A stretch of 64,000 nucleotides of DNA from Methanobrevibacter sp. TLL-48-HuF1 (GTDB lineage: Archaea > Methanobacteriota > Methanobacteria > Methanobacteriales > Methanobacteriaceae). Location of the stretch: positions 796,501 to 860,500 of the forward strand of contig NZ_CP081485.1 of assembly GCF_023617305.1 (NCBI RefSeq), written 5' to 3'. A model generated the notes under the pieces. The model made no database searches. It was given only the letters and a program-made list of their open reading frames with translations, and was not told the DNA's origin. The position numbers and the translations under genes are program-made. Below are positions 63,602 to 64,000 of this stretch, piece by piece; within the stretch, counting starts at the first letter, position 1; the number at the start of each line of letters is the position of its first letter.

Positions 63602-64000
63602 ATGAAAATCGTATCTGTAGTAGGTAGAAAAAATACTGGAAAAACTTCCCTAACTGTAAAGATTATTGAAGAACTTACCAGAAGAGGATATAATGTAGCA
63701 TCTATAAAGCATTCCCATCATGAAATGGAAATGGACCGGGAACATACCGATACCTGGAGACATAAGCTGGCAGGATCAAATGTTGTTGTGGGAATCGGGT
63801 CTACATCATTTTTTAATGTAAGGGATATTTTAGAACTAAACAGATTACTGTTTTTAATTAAATTTATGGACAATGTCGATTTTGTAGTTATTGAAGGATT
63901 TAAAAGCTACAACTATCCAAAAATAGTAACATCCCTTGATGTAGTTGATGAATACACAATAGCTGAAGTGGACTCATTTTCAATAACTCCCGAAGGTGTG
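63602..64000 (+). CDS. mobB: MobB (molybdopterin-guanine dinucleotide biosynthesis), cut by right edge
   Basis: 133 codons visible of a P-loop protein: MKIVSVVGRKNTGKTSLTVKIIEEL (Walker A), SIKHSHHEMEMDREHTDTWRHKLAGSN and FVVIEGFKSYNYPKI, all typical of MobB. In bacteria MobB helps attach GMP to molybdopterin. The ATG follows GTAGAGG. It is divergent from the fwd operon, whose FwdB uses this bis-MGD-type cofactor. The C-terminus lies outside the window. Confidence 0.93.
   Translation, partial: MKIVSVVGRKNTGKTSLTVKIIEELTRRGYNVASIKHSHHEMEMDREHTDTWRHKLAGSNVVVGIGSTSFFNVRDILELNRLLFLIKFMDNVDFVVIEGFKSYNYPKIVTSLDVVDEYTIAEVDSFSITPEGV

Overview
The window is chromosomal DNA of a methanogenic archaeon of the order Methanobacteriales, most likely a Methanobrevibacter (M. 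smithii-like). The evidence is its strong A+T richness, an fwdHFGDBAC formylmethanofuran dehydrogenase operon, archaeal information-processing genes (TBP, Orc1/Cdc6, L39e, L31e, L18a/LX, S19e, aIF6, FEN1, AglB, Rnp4), coenzyme B and methanopterin biosynthesis genes and an NrpR regulator. The species name is inference; the order is well supported. Many genes use GGTGAT-type Shine-Dalgarno sites. Where such a site lies inside the longest reading frame I moved the start downstream, sometimes to TTG.

Layout. 1-4300: NifX-like protein, flavodoxin-family oxidoreductase, methylthio-purine phosphorylase, RtcB RNA ligase, small membrane protein, archease. 4300-9540: zinc-ribbon protein, Orc1/Cdc6, MptE, then four tandem paralogous YczE-type membrane proteins, the last with a damaged 5' end. 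9540-15640: class V aminotransferase, an Rpn-like PD-(D/E)XK protein with a KEGI repeat tail, a GerW/YtfJ-DUF2953 pair, a TPP enzyme, dUTPase and a tautomerase. 15680-22680: a defence-like island on the minus strand with a PLD-helicase-DUF3427 protein, a frameshifted MutT/Nudix gene and a McrBC-like pair (DUF2357 nuclease and an AAA+ McrB with an unusual nested insertion). 23100-24100: two accessory genes. 24240-32155: a minus-strand run from rnp4 through yhbY, S19e, PDCD5-like, PP-loop ATPase, L39e, L31e, aIF6, L18a, prefoldin alpha and ftsY to capA and a sodium-dependent transporter.

32171-34080 is gene-poor: one PH-domain gene flanked by two candidate small RNA loci that share sequence motifs, and a C10 homopolymer. 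34080-43440: adenylate kinase-like NTPase, DRG GTPase, AglB, topoisomerase I, a 49-residue zinc protein, SerB with a coiled-coil tail, TBP. 43600-50145: CYTH protein, AksA, homoaconitase large subunit, chorismate-lyase-like protein, FEN1, a DUF2119 protein and S-adenosyl/S-inosylhomocysteine hydrolase. 50395-50504 is an intron-containing tRNA-Met(CAT). 50660-55973: aldo/keto reductase, ThiF-like E1, glutamine synthetase with NrpR operators, and NrpR itself. 55979-56707: two paralogous unknown genes. 56868-63203: the fwd operon, divergent from mobB, which is cut by the right edge.

Functionally, the window joins the first step of methanogenesis (Fwd) and a candidate cofactor-supply gene (MobB), coenzyme B synthesis (AksA, HacA), methanopterin synthesis (MptE, possibly the chorismate lyase), nitrogen assimilation with its repressor (GlnA, NrpR), and RNA repair/splicing (RtcB, archease). 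The items most worth following are the paired RNA-like loci, the McrB insertion, the two gene-start frameshifts and the dual NrpR operator.
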